Source: Bacteroidales bacterium
GTDB lineage: Bacteria > Bacteroidota > Bacteroidia > Bacteroidales > Muribaculaceae
Direction: 5' to 3'
Length of the DNA stretch: 33,544 nucleotides
NCBI GenBank assembly: GCA_020859845.1
Contig: JAJBVL010000111.1
Span: forward strand, 1 to 33,544
Shown: one piece after another, positions 7,255-15,711 of the stretch
How the letters are laid out: the number at the start of each line of letters is the position of its first letter
Numbering within the stretch: the first letter of the stretch is position 1
Made by a program: the position numbers and the translations under genes
The notes under the pieces: generated by a model
Database searches by the model: none
The model's input: the letters and a program-made list of their open reading frames with translations, nothing else
What the model was told of the DNA's origin: nothing

Positions 7255-8628
7255 ATGGAATTACCATTCGCCGAATCATGGCGTATCAAGATGGTAGAGC
7301 CTATCCACAAGAGCACCCTCAAGGAGCGTGAAAAATGGATCAAAGAGGCTCACTACAATCTCTTTCAACTCCCCTCAGATCAAGTGTATATCGACCTCCT
7401 TACCGACTCAGGCACAGGCGCTATGAGCGACCGCCAATGGGCAGCAATGATGGTAGGCGACGAGAGCTATGCTGGTGCACGCTCCTTCTTCCATCTACGC
7501 GACACGATAGAGCGTCTGACAGGGTTTAAGCACGTGATTCCCACCCACCAAGGGCGCGCCGCTGAGAACGTGCTATTCAGCGCGCTGGTAAAGGAGGGCG
7601 ACTATGTGCCCGGCAACTCCCAGTTCGACACCACAAAAGGCCATATCGAGAGCCGCAAGGCTACAGCCGTTGACTGCACTATCGACGAGGCACGCGACAC
7701 CCAGCTCGAATACCCCTTCAAGGGCAACGTCGACATTAAGAAGCTGGAGAAGGTGCTCCAAGAGCATGGCGACAAGGTGCCATTCATCATTGTCACCATC
7801 ACCAACAACACTGCCGGTGGGCAACCCGTGTCGATGGAAAATCTGCGCGAGGTGCACAAGCTCGCCAAGAAATATGGCAAGCGTGTGATTCTCGACTCGG
7901 CCCGCTTTGCCGAAAACGCCTACTTTATCAAGACCCGCGAGAAAGGCTATGCCGACAAGACTATCAAGGAAATCGTCAAAGAGACATTCTCCTATGCCGA
8001 TGGCATGACGATGTCGGCCAAAAAAGATGCTATCGTCAACATGGGTGGATTCATCGCCACGCGTCATGAGGACTGGTATGACGCTGCAAAATGCTTCTGC
8101 ATTCCTATCGAAGGATATCTCACCTATGGAGGCATGAATGGCCGCGATATGGAAGCGCTGGCCGTAGGCCTTGACGAAAACACTGAGCTCGACAATCTTG
8201 AGACACGCATCAAGCAGGTGCAATACCTCGCGTCCAAGCTCGATGAATACGGCATTCCATATCAGCGTCCTGCTGGCGGCCATGCCATCTTTATCGATGC
8301 CAGCCGTGTGCTGACCCACGTGCCAAAAGAAGAATTCCCTGCCCAGACCCTCGCCGTGGAGCTTTACCTTGAGGCTGGTGTACGTGGCTGCGAGATAGGA
8401 TACATCCTTGCCGACCGCGACCCCGTCACGCGTGAAAACCGCTTTGGTGGCCTTGACCTGCTGCGTCTGGCCATACCGCGCCGCACCTACACCAACAATC
8501 ACATGGACGTCATCGCCGCTGCTCTCAAAAACGTCTTCGACCGTCGCGAGAAGATAACGCGTGGCTACAAGATAGCTTGGGAAGCGCCCTTGATGCGCCA
8601 CTTCACCGTGAAGCTCGAAAAAGCGTAG
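7255..8628 (+). CDS. tnaA: Tryptophanase (tryptophan indole-lyase)
   Basis: TnaA is a PLP enzyme that splits tryptophan into indole, pyruvate and ammonia. Its 457 aa match the family length. Visible signatures are PTHQGRAAENVLF (96-108), the PLP-lysine motif MSAKKDAIVNMGGF with the Schiff-base lysine at about residue 257, and LLRLAIPRRTYTNNHMD near the C terminus. The close relative tyrosine phenol-lyase has an arginine in the motif ERG where this protein reads CEIGY, and the isoleucine there is the tryptophanase state, so indole-lyase activity is favoured. No Trp permease gene is adjacent. Indole from gut Bacteroidales is a known host-active metabolite (family knowledge). The gene ends upstream of a strong palindrome (8657-8703) that may terminate it. 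Confidence 0.95.
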   Translation: MELPFAESWRIKMVEPIHKSTLKEREKWIKEAHYNLFQLPSDQVYIDLLTDSGTGAMSDRQWAAMMVGDESYAGARSFFHLRDTIERLTGFKHVIPTHQGRAAENVLFSALVKEGDYVPGNSQFDTTKGHIESRKATAVDCTIDEARDTQLEYPFKGNVDIKKLEKVLQEHGDKVPFIIVTITNNTAGGQPVSMENLREVHKLAKKYGKRVILDSARFAENAYFIKTREKGYADKTIKEIVKETFSYADGMTMSAKKDAIVNMGGFIATRHEDWYDAAKCFCIPIEGYLTYGGMNGRDMEALAVGLDENTELDNLETRIKQVQYLASKLDEYGIPYQRPAGGHAIFIDASRVLTHVPKEEFPAQTLAVELYLEAGVRGCEIGYILADRDPVTRENRFGGLDLLRLAIPRRTYTNNHMDVIAAALKNVFDRREKITRGYKIAWEAPLMRHFTVKLEKA

Positions 8629-8656
8629 ACTTCCAATCCCTGACTAATGACCAGCC

Positions 8657-8703
8657 TGAACTGACCCCAAAAGTTTTTTGTCTAACTTTTGGGGTGCAGT
8701 TCA
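8657..8703. repeat. 47-nt near-perfect palindrome resembling fused IS ends
   Basis: TGAACTG-ACCCCAAAAGTT (8657-8675) pairs with AACTTTTGGGGT-g-CAGTTCA (8684-8703): 19 base pairs with a single bulged G and an 8-nt loop. Both ends read TGAACTG inward, as terminal inverted repeats of an insertion sequence would. It may serve as the tnaA terminator, although no T-run follows. Confidence 0.6.
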
Positions 8704-8740
8704 AAAGGCGCCGTTTTTGGGTAAGGGGTAAATTATTTAT

Positions 8741-8776
8741 AGCTATTTGGAAGAATCCCTACGGGATTCGCTGAGT
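8741..8776. repeat. CCCTACGGG hairpin repeat, copy A
   Basis: The stem GAATCCC-TAC-GGGATTC (8753-8769), preceded by AGCTATTTGGAA, aligns with the two copies at 11347 and 11398. Compared with them the stem carries a paired change (C to T, G to A) that keeps it closed. It lies between the convergent genes tnaA and the tannase gene. Confidence 0.6.
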
Positions 8777-8811
8777 TAATATAATTTTGACGCAGCCTCT
8801 TTTATCATCGT

Positions 8812-10368
8812 TTAGTCTTTTACTTTCTTAATCCAGCCGAAGAGGTCGTCGAGATTGTAGTCGCCGGAGTGAGGGCGGTTCCAAGGTAGGAAGACATCCA
8901 CTTCTTGCCCGTTATTATATAGCTTGGTGGCAAGATTGATAGGCACCAAGAACGAAGTGTCACGGTCAAGGGCTCCATGACGTATATACCAGTATTGGGC
9001 CGTGGTCGACACACCATCGCCAATGTGAGTCATGGGATTCATCATATCTACGCGCGCTGTCATCTCTGGAGATAATGTAGCCTCAGGATTGCCTGTGCGC
9101 TGACGCAGGCTGTAGTCGGTAAAGTTGTTGGGATCTCCGGCTGCATTCCCGAAGAGCTGATTTTCGGGGGTTGCACGGTCGCCTATCACCCCATAGGCAT
9201 CAAAGGCTGGAGGTGTCTTGAGAGGTGTCACCGATGCCACGTAGCTGAGATAAGTGTCCAAGTCGATGCCGCTCACATAGTCGCTGGTGACAAACGTAGG
9301 CGGCGTAAACTGCATAGGCGTAGGAGCCACTGGAGCTATTGGCGCTGGACCACCAGGACCACCAGGACCACCAGGACCTCCCATAGGCCCCATAGGCCCC
9401 ATAGGGCCAATAGGCGTCCCCGGGAATTCGGTGGTCTGCTGATATATCTGGATGCCAATGCCATCGGCTATGGCGCAACCCTCTTGGAGAGCACGCTCAG
9501 CCGATGCTATGAGGAAGGTCTTGAGATAGTCTTTGTAGTTGACCGAGGTGACAGCATTACCATCAGGCGACTTCAGGCCCAAGGAGTTGATGTAGGCCGG
9601 ACACTCAGCCGCCAGGGCATCCGATACAGCTATCTGAGCCTCATCGAGTGCCCTCACTCCCGTATTGGTGCAACCATAAAGCCATTCATACTCCATGTCG
9701 GCATGATTGAGGTCGGTGATAGGACAGTAGCATATCGAGGCGTAGACATCGTCGGCCGCGGGGGCTGCACCCATGGCCTGCAGGACTTCCTGATAGGCGG
9801 GGTTGTTGCCCGTGGTGCCCAGCAGCGCCGACATGGCACCGCCAGCGCTGGTGCCATCGGTGAAGATGCGCGTGGCATCGCCTGCCATCAGAGCGTCGTT
9901 GTAGTGGAGATAGCGCACGGCGGCTTTCAGGTCGAGCAGACCAGCTGGAGCCACCCCATCGTAGATAGTCTCACCCGAGGGATTGACCGTCGTGGAGTTG
10001 CGCCCACGGCTGCCGGGGATGCAGACAGCGTAGCCCTCGCGCAGTGCACGACCTGTAGCGTCGGTAGGCGATGGGCGCCGTGCTTGAGCTGCGGCATATC
10101 CTCCCACATAAGTGCGTAGCAGTATGGGCACCTTCTGATCATGCTGATGGTGCTTGGGGATGTAGAAGTTGAGGGTCTGATAAGTGGGATTCTCAACATT
10201 TGTCACATATTGAATGCCTTCAAAGGCAAGATAAGTCACCTCGTGGCCATCGGGCATCACGAGAGTTTGCTCCGTAAAGCTTTGTGGGTCAAAAGTCAAT
10301 GGCCCACTTTGAGCGGAAGCTCCCAGCAACACTGTTGCGCTCAGGAAAGTCAATAGTTGAAGCCTCAT
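8812..10368 (-). CDS. Secreted tannase (tannin acyl hydrolase) with collagen-like insert
   Basis: The 518-aa protein matches the Lactobacillus plantarum-type bacterial tannase family, whose members hydrolyse gallate and protocatechuate esters. The catalytic triad is in place: Ser174 in DGTSAGGAMSALLG, Asp468 in RHGALDRDTSF and His500 in PHSGDYN. The galloyl-binding residues known from that enzyme also appear (Lys384 in LKTPPAFD, Glu402 in PENQLFG, Asp470). The Asp-to-His end of the protein is nearly superimposable on the family. The start at 10368 gives a clean signal peptide (MRLQLLTFLSATVLLGASAQ); the longer frame to 10431 crosses the predicted promoter (TAAATTTG, minus strand, 10420-10427). 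Residues about 316-341 are a collagen-like run of G-P-M and G-G-P repeats, inserted between the lid region and the galloyl-binding segment. It is divergent from another esterase. Substrate could also be a feruloyl-type ester. Confidence 0.85.
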   Translation of the reverse strand: MRLQLLTFLSATVLLGASAQSGPLTFDPQSFTEQTLVMPDGHEVTYLAFEGIQYVTNVENPTYQTLNFYIPKHHQHDQKVPILLRTYVGGYAAAQARRPSPTDATGRALREGYAVCIPGSRGRNSTTVNPSGETIYDGVAPAGLLDLKAAVRYLHYNDALMAGDATRIFTDGTSAGGAMSALLGTTGNNPAYQEVLQAMGAAPAADDVYASICYCPITDLNHADMEYEWLYGCTNTGVRALDEAQIAVSDALAAECPAYINSLGLKSPDGNAVTSVNYKDYLKTFLIASAERALQEGCAIADGIGIQIYQQTTEFPGTPIGPMGPMGPMGGPGGPGGPGGPAPIAPVAPTPMQFTPPTFVTSDYVSGIDLDTYLSYVASVTPLKTPPAFDAYGVIGDRATPENQLFGNAAGDPNNFTDYSLRQRTGNPEATLSPEMTARVDMMNPMTHIGDGVSTTAQYWYIRHGALDRDTSFLVPINLATKLYNNGQEVDVFLPWNRPHSGDYNLDDLFGWIKKVKD

Positions 10369-10512
10369 AAAGAATGCGTTATACTTGAAAAGTGGATAAT
10401 AGCTGTAAAAATCAGCACGCAAATTTACCAATTTTTTTCTTTTTCACAAGAGAGCCTTACCTTATTTAAGTATAAAGTTGTAACTTTGTATACCGTCACA
10501 ACCCTCTATGTT

Positions 10513-11334
10513 ATGCGACTAAAAAACATCATTCCGCTCACTCTTGCCAGCGCCGCCGTTACGGCCTCGGCCACCCAACCCATAGTAGTCCCCCTTAGCG
10601 ACACGTCGACCGAGGGCGAGCCTCCCTTTATGACCGTCTACGTGGCCCCTGAGCCCAGCGGTGTGGGAGTGATAATGTGTCCCGGCGGTGGCTACAGCAT
10701 CGTGGCTGCTGACCATGAAGGGCATGATATGGCTCCGTGGTTCAATGAGCGAGGCATCACATACGTAGTGCTCAACTATCGCATCCCCAATGGCGACCCC
10801 ACCATTCCTCTTAGCGATGCCCAACGAGCCATCACCGAGGTAAGGAGCCATGCCCAAGAGTGGGGCGTCGACCCCTGCCGAGTGGGCATTATGGGGGCAT
10901 CGGCTGGAGGACATCTGGCAGCCACGCTTGCCAACATCCCCACCGACACCCTCAATCGACCCAACTTTCAGATCCTCCTCTACCCCGTCATCTCCTTCAG
11001 AGAGGATACGGGCCATATGGGTTCACGCAGGGGGCTGATAGGCGAGAATCCTTCCGAGGAGCTCGTGGCGCGATTCTCGCTCGACGAGCAGGTGACGCCA
11101 GCCACTCCGCCAGCCTTTATCGTCCTCTCATCCGACGACCCAGGAGTGAAGCCGGCCAACAGCCTCAGATATTTTCAAGCGCTCGTCTCCAACGGTATAA
11201 GCGCAGAGCTGCATGCCTATCCTACGGGAGGCCACGGCTGGGGATTTCGCGAGAGTTTCCCCTACCACGACCAGTGGCTCTACGAGATGGGATTGTGGCT
11301 GGAGAGGATGAGAGATAACGCCATTAAAGAATAA
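10513..11334 (+). CDS. Secreted alpha/beta-hydrolase, carbohydrate esterase-like (COG0657)
   Basis: The 273-aa protein has a signal peptide (MRLKNIIPLTLASAAVTASA) and an alpha/beta-hydrolase core. It shows an oxyanion-type CPGGGY (56-61), the nucleophile elbow GASAGG (Ser130), an acid in LSSDDPGV (Asp208/209) and the histidine of GGHGWG (His241). This pattern is common in Bacteroidota acetyl-xylan or feruloyl esterases often found in polysaccharide loci; the exact substrate cannot be told. I chose ATG 10513, because the longer frame from 10357 is cytoplasmic in character and overlaps the divergent gene. A TAACTTTG box (10481-10488) precedes it. The gene is divergent from the tannase, so the two may share regulation in removing acyl or phenolic decorations (inference). 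Confidence 0.8.
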   Translation: MRLKNIIPLTLASAAVTASATQPIVVPLSDTSTEGEPPFMTVYVAPEPSGVGVIMCPGGGYSIVAADHEGHDMAPWFNERGITYVVLNYRIPNGDPTIPLSDAQRAITEVRSHAQEWGVDPCRVGIMGASAGGHLAATLANIPTDTLNRPNFQILLYPVISFREDTGHMGSRRGLIGENPSEELVARFSLDEQVTPATPPAFIVLSSDDPGVKPANSLRYFQALVSNGISAELHAYPTGGHGWGFRESFPYHDQWLYEMGLWLERMRDNAIKE

Positions 11335-11346
11335 GGGAGTCCTACC

Positions 11347-11431
11347 CTAATTGGAACAACCCCTACGGGGTTGAGAGAGAAACCGTGACCGCCTAAGCTA
11401 ATTGGAACAACCCCTACGGGGTTGAGAGAGA
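11347..11431. repeat. CCCTACGGG hairpin repeat, copies B and C
   Basis: Two identical 34-bp units (11347-11380 and 11398-11431) start 51 bp apart. Each contains ATTGGAA followed by the hairpin CAACCCC-TAC-GGGGTTG and then a GAGAGAGA tail. They lie between the convergent esterase and lpxK genes, in a position suitable for bidirectional termination. Confidence 0.75.
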
Positions 11432-11432
11432 C

Positions 11433-12548
11433 TTAATGACGAAGGGTATTGTGGGTGCGGAGCATCTGCTTAAGAAGGGTGGTAAGCGGTTGGTCGGCTG
11501 TAGGCATTAGCTCCACTTGAATAGGGATGAAGAAGGCCACGCTGCGGAGCTGAGGCGGGAAGTAGGGGTTGCGAGCCAGCCTCACAGCGTCCTTCTCCGT
11601 GGTGAGAAGGAATGGACGTCGGCTGCTTGGCGTCTTTATAGTCTTATATTTAGCCACGATAGCCTCCATGTCGCTCTGCGAGAAGTTGTGATGGTCGCCA
11701 AAACGCTTCACCTTCACCTTCACGCCAAAGCTGCGAATGTAGCGCAAGAACGGACGAGGATTGGCCACCCCCACCACAGCCAGCACAGTGTCATCCGCTC
11801 CCATCGTGGCCAGATTGGGAGTGTCGCCAGGCTTTACGCTCTCAGGGAATAGCGGACATGGCTTCTGGTAGACGTAGCGCGAGAAGAGGAGCTTTTGATA
11901 AGGGAAAAGGTTGAAGTCGCTCTTGAAGATAGAGTATTCCACCGGCTTCATATCGTCGGGACACTTGGTGACAATCACCACATCGGCACGCGAAAGAGCC
12001 TTGACAGGCTCACGCAGCCGTCCATACGGCAGCAGATAGTCTTTATAGGCTGGTAGGCTATACTCCGTCAGGACGATGGCTATGGTGGGCTTCACGTAGC
12101 GATGCTGAAAGGCATCATCCATCACGATGAGATTGAGCTCGGGGTCGATGTCGCGCATCATCTTGATGCCCTTTACACGGTCTTCACACACAGCCACCAT
12201 CACCCCCTGATGGCCAAACTTACGAAACATCTGGAAGGGCTCGTCGCCGATATCGGCCGGCCCGGAGTTGCTCCCAGCCAACACAAATCCTCGAGTGTGG
12301 CGCTTATATCCACGGCTGAGGATACCAATCTTAAAGTCGCCGCGAAGGCCTTCGACCACAAACTCGGTGTGGGGAGTCTTACCAGCGCCACCCACCGAGA
12401 TGTTGCCTACCACCACCACAGGTATATCCGGCTCGTATTGGCGCAGAATTCCCTTGTTGAAGAGCATATTCCTAAAGCCCACCACCATCCCATAAATCTT
12501 GCTTATGGGATAGAGCACGAGCAATGAGAACAGACGGTTGCGAGCCAT
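11433..12548 (-). CDS. lpxK: Tetraacyldisaccharide 4'-kinase
   Basis: LpxK phosphorylates the 4' position of the tetraacyldisaccharide-1-phosphate lipid A precursor at the inner membrane. The 371-aa protein has the family Walker A motif VVVGNISVGGAGKTPH (about 45-60), an N-terminal hydrophobic/amphipathic segment (LFSLLVLYPISKIYGMVVGFRN) for membrane contact, LSRGYKR, the MDDAFQHRYV segment with the catalytic-region Asp-Asp, and the C-terminal HHNFSQSD...LLTTEKDAVRL. It lies 65 nt downstream of sppA on the same strand, a pairing familiar in Bacteroidota, so the two are probably co-transcribed from the sppA promoter. Confidence 0.96.
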   Translation of the reverse strand: MARNRLFSLLVLYPISKIYGMVVGFRNMLFNKGILRQYEPDIPVVVVGNISVGGAGKTPHTEFVVEGLRGDFKIGILSRGYKRHTRGFVLAGSNSGPADIGDEPFQMFRKFGHQGVMVAVCEDRVKGIKMMRDIDPELNLIVMDDAFQHRYVKPTIAIVLTEYSLPAYKDYLLPYGRLREPVKALSRADVVIVTKCPDDMKPVEYSIFKSDFNLFPYQKLLFSRYVYQKPCPLFPESVKPGDTPNLATMGADDTVLAVVGVANPRPFLRYIRSFGVKVKVKRFGDHHNFSQSDMEAIVAKYKTIKTPSSRRPFLLTTEKDAVRLARNPYFPPQLRSVAFFIPIQVELMPTADQPLTTLLKQMLRTHNTLRH

Positions 12549-12613
12549 TAATACCTTGGTGCTAATTGGTTATGAAAGTGCTATGAATATTGTAAAGCCG
12601 AGGGAGGAGAGTA

Positions 12614-14380
12614 TCAATAGAGAGTGATGACTTCCATGCGGGCCTGCCGGGGATCGAGCTGCTTCACTTGCTCTACGGCTTGATAGTAGGGCCAAGCATC
12701 GCCCAGGCGCGAACGCACGTAGCGCGTCTCCATTGACTGCGACATTTTTAACAATTCTTCCCACCACTTGGTTTGTAGCGAGGGATATTCCTCCACCTTC
12801 ACATCGCCGAGAGCGTCAAGGCTTGCTGCCATGTCGGCAATAGCTTGTTGGAGACCTCCTATCTCGTCCACGAGGCCTATCGTCTGAGCCGTGGCGCCAT
12901 CCCACACGCGGCCTTCGGCAATCACCTTCACCGAATCGACACTCAGCCCGCGGCCCGCGGCGCAACGCTCCACAAAGAGCTGATAGGTGCGCTCCACGTA
13001 GCCCTGCATTGCAGCTCGCTGCTGGGGTGTCATGGCTCTCAACACCGAAGGGAAAGCCCCCGTGTTGGTAGCCTCGGTAGAGGTAGTAATGCCCAGTTTG
13101 TTGGCCAATAAGCCTTGCAAGTTGGGGATAAGGCCAAAGACACCGATGGAGCCTGTCAAGGTCTCACTCTCGGCATATATGCGGTCGGCGCCACATGAGA
13201 TATAATATCCTCCCGAGGCTGCCATATCGCTCATCGATACGTAGAAGGGCTTGCCTGTCTTTTGCTTAAACTGCTCCAGCGCTTCCCATATCTGCTCGGA
13301 GGCAAAGGCGCTGCCACCTCCTGAGTTGACCCTCATTATGAGACCGTCGATGGTCTCGTCGTCGGCCAGCTTGAGAATCTCTGGCACTAAGCGTTCGCTC
13401 GCTATACCGTCCTTACCGCTTTCGGTGATGTCGCCCGTGGCATAGAGCACGGCTATATGTTTGCTGCCACGGTTGTCGAAAGTCTGCACGGTCTTGGTAA
13501 GCATATAATCCGAGAGGTCTACCAGCGATGGCTCCTTTTGGGCCGTTATTGCTGCCAAGCGCTCCTTCATAGCGTGGCGATAGATAGTGTCGTCGGCTAC
13601 CCGCTGGTCCAGCAGATAGCTGGCAGGCTGGGCATACAGGTTGACATCGGCCCAACGTGTCACCGTGGAATCGCTCACACCGCGACCTTGAGCTATGATT
13701 GAGCGCAGGCTCTGCCAGATGCTATTGATGTAGACACGCTGCTGGAGCTTGTTGGCTTCGCTGCTCTCGCGCTGCGTGAATGGCTCTACAGCGCTCTTGA
13801 ACGTCCCGACCTTCACCACCTGCACATCCACTCCGAGTTTGTCGAGCAGATCCTTGAAATAAAGCGTGGTCGACGACAGCCCGTGGACATCCACCATGCC
13901 AATGGGATTGACAAAGATGCTATCGCCAGCGCAAGCTATGATATAATCGGCCTGCGTGTAGTTGTCGGCATAGCTGACCACCCACTTCCCTGAGTGGCGG
14001 AAGAGGCGTAGCGCATCGACCAATGCCTGCAGTTGGGCCATCCCAATTGACACGCCGTTGCACTTGAGATATATGCCTTCGACGTTGGCATCCGTTGCTG
14101 CACACTGGATGGCCTTTACCATATTGTTGAGAGCCAATATCTTGGTCTCATCGCCATAGATTTGCGACATAAGGTCGGGAGCCTGTTCACGATCGGCCAC
14201 CTCCCCCGAGAGGTCGATGGTCAGGATAGAGTGAGGCTTAATCTTGACTGTTGAGGGTTGGGAAGTTGAAGTATTAGCCACCGCAGCGGCTATTACCATT
14301 ATAAATAATACCATGCCGATAAGCAGCGAGAACCAAATACCGGCCATGGTGCCTAAAAAGCTAATAAGAAATCTTTTCAC
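12614..14380 (-). CDS. sppA: Signal peptide peptidase SppA, 67K type
   Basis: SppA is a membrane-anchored serine protease that degrades leftover signal peptides. The 588-aa protein is the long form with two tandem SppA (S49) domains. One N-terminal membrane segment (residues about 4-35) is followed by the first domain, carrying the general-base lysine in VGTFKSAVEPF (Lys195), and the second domain, carrying the nucleophile in MAASGGYYISC (Ser389). This gives the Ser-Lys dyad split across the two halves, as in E. coli SppA. A glycine-rich NSGGGSAFASEQIW segment precedes the serine. An exact promoter lies upstream (14418-14449). It heads the sppA-lpxK unit and diverges from the polysaccharide polymerase gene. 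Confidence 0.95.
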   Translation of the reverse strand: MKRFLISFLGTMAGIWFSLLIGMVLFIMVIAAAVANTSTSQPSTVKIKPHSILTIDLSGEVADREQAPDLMSQIYGDETKILALNNMVKAIQCAATDANVEGIYLKCNGVSIGMAQLQALVDALRLFRHSGKWVVSYADNYTQADYIIACAGDSIFVNPIGMVDVHGLSSTTLYFKDLLDKLGVDVQVVKVGTFKSAVEPFTQRESSEANKLQQRVYINSIWQSLRSIIAQGRGVSDSTVTRWADVNLYAQPASYLLDQRVADDTIYRHAMKERLAAITAQKEPSLVDLSDYMLTKTVQTFDNRGSKHIAVLYATGDITESGKDGIASERLVPEILKLADDETIDGLIMRVNSGGGSAFASEQIWEALEQFKQKTGKPFYVSMSDMAASGGYYISCGADRIYAESETLTGSIGVFGLIPNLQGLLANKLGITTSTEATNTGAFPSVLRAMTPQQRAAMQGYVERTYQLFVERCAAGRGLSVDSVKVIAEGRVWDGATAQTIGLVDEIGGLQQAIADMAASLDALGDVKVEEYPSLQTKWWEELLKMSQSMETRYVRSRLGDAWPYYQAVEQVKQLDPRQARMEVITLY

Positions 14381-14417
14381 TGTCGGGAGCTTCTATTTTT
14401 ATATTAACATTAGCTTA

Positions 14418-14449
14418 CAAAATTAGCTATTATTCACCGATTGCACAAA
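14418..14449 (-). promoter_or_regulatory. sppA promoter
   Basis: On the minus strand TTTG (14446-14449), 20 nt, TAATTTTG (14418-14425). Both boxes and spacing match the consensus. The predicted start is about 30 nt before the sppA ATG. Confidence 0.75.
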
Positions 14450-14478
14450 ATCTTTTTTAAACATGCCCCACTATTTAG

Positions 14479-14486
14479 TAATTTTG
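14479..14486 (+). promoter_or_regulatory. -7 box only 4 nt before a start codon
   Basis: TAATTTTG is followed by CACT and then the ATG of the polymerase gene (14491). The -33 region is T-rich (14451-14458) but lacks a clear TTTG. If used, the transcript would start at or next to the ATG. Confidence 0.4.
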
Positions 14487-14490
14487 CACT

Positions 14491-15711
14491 ATGATAGAGC
14501 TAAAAAATGGCGCGAGCCGCGCAGTCAACCTTCTGCTTTTGGCCAGCCTGGTGTTGATGATACCAGGCAATGAGTTGTGGTCAAAAGCGGATGAATGTAT
14601 CGTGTCGGCAGCGATAGCCATAGGCGCCTTGGATAGCCTCCTCAACAATCGCTGGCGTCGCTATTGGCTCTTTTGGTCTATTATCCTCATCACCGTTTTT
14701 TATACGGCCTACTCTCTATGGGTGGTGAAGAGCAATGTCCCAGTGGCTATCTTATCCGACGCCTTGGTGCAGATAAAGCCTTATGTGGCTCTTGCAGTAG
14801 CCCTTGGGGCAGCCAACCAGCTCACTCCGCGTCTGGGGCTTTGGCTCAAGTGGATAGGCGCCGTGATGGCCCTGATAGGAGGAGCGATGATATGGATCAC
14901 GTATCCGCTCGCCACGGCGTTTGGCCACTTCACCATTTGGTCCAATTCGTGCTTCGTAGGAGCCTGTAGCTATCTGCTGGGGGTGACAGCCATCCAAGGC
15001 TCGCCCACAATGGCTCAACGCATCTATGGAGCCTTGATGATGGGCCTGGGGACTTTCTGCCAGCGTGCACGCTATCTGGCCTCCACGCTGATAGGATGGT
15101 TTATGGTGCTGGTCAAGCCCTCGATAGGTTTTGGGCGGCTCTCAGGGAGCCTAAAAGGCGCCTTAGGACTATTGGTAATAGTGGGTGTAGGAATAGTGGC
15201 CTATCCTAAACTCGACCGCTACTTTTTCCACACCGACCCTCAAGTGGCAGTAGCCTCCGACGCTCATGGACGCCGCGCCCTAATACAGACCAGCGTCAAA
15301 ATCTATGCCGACTACCTCCCCTTTGGCTCAGGATTGGCCTCCTTTGCCTCCAACCAGTCGGCGCCACGCACAGGCGAGCATTATTCTCCTCTTTACAAGA
15401 AGTATGGCATCAACCAAGTGTATGGCTTGACGCGCCATCACCCGGCCATCATCAACGACTGCTATATCGCCTCCGTGGCCCAGCTGGGCATCGTAGGGCT
15501 CGTGTTGATAGCCGGCCTGTGGCTCGCCATCCTCTATCAACTCATTCATCGACGAGGATGGGCTCTCAATCTGGGCTTCTCGCTCTGGGCCTTCTTGCTT
15601 ATCGACTCCACCACGAGCAGTATCATCGTGCAGCCTGTTGGGGTGGCATCGATGCTGTTGATAGCCACCATTCTCAACTCGTTTAAGAATCCTGAAAAGA
15701 AACCGTCATGA
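14491..15711 (+). CDS. O-antigen ligase/polymerase-like membrane protein
   Basis: The 406-aa protein is very hydrophobic, with about ten predicted membrane spans. It has one large non-membrane loop (about residues 245-330) containing GRRALIQTSVKIYADYLPFGSGLASF and HHPAIINDCYIASVAQLGIVG. A long polar loop between the late spans with the pattern 'P-x-G-x-G ... H-x-x-x-x-D/N' is typical of the Wzy/WaaL (O-antigen ligase, PF04932) superfamily, which polymerises or ligates surface polysaccharides at the inner membrane. Its stop overlaps the start of the Wzz-like gene (ATGA), implying translational coupling and a joint role in exopolysaccharide or capsule synthesis. The assignment to the superfamily is good; the exact polymer is unknown. 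Confidence 0.7.
   Translation: MIELKNGASRAVNLLLLASLVLMIPGNELWSKADECIVSAAIAIGALDSLLNNRWRRYWLFWSIILITVFYTAYSLWVVKSNVPVAILSDALVQIKPYVALAVALGAANQLTPRLGLWLKWIGAVMALIGGAMIWITYPLATAFGHFTIWSNSCFVGACSYLLGVTAIQGSPTMAQRIYGALMMGLGTFCQRARYLASTLIGWFMVLVKPSIGFGRLSGSLKGALGLLVIVGVGIVAYPKLDRYFFHTDPQVAVASDAHGRRALIQTSVKIYADYLPFGSGLASFASNQSAPRTGEHYSPLYKKYGINQVYGLTRHHPAIINDCYIASVAQLGIVGLVLIAGLWLAILYQLIHRRGWALNLGFSLWAFLLIDSTTSSIIVQPVGVASMLLIATILNSFKNPEKKPS

Noticed and set aside
7573-8601. 342-aa minus-strand frame opposite tnaA
   Set aside because: Antisense shadow; tryptophanase on the plus strand is certain.
9484-10119. 211-aa plus-strand frame opposite the tannase gene
   Set aside because: Antisense shadow of the tannase coding frame, which carries all active-site motifs.
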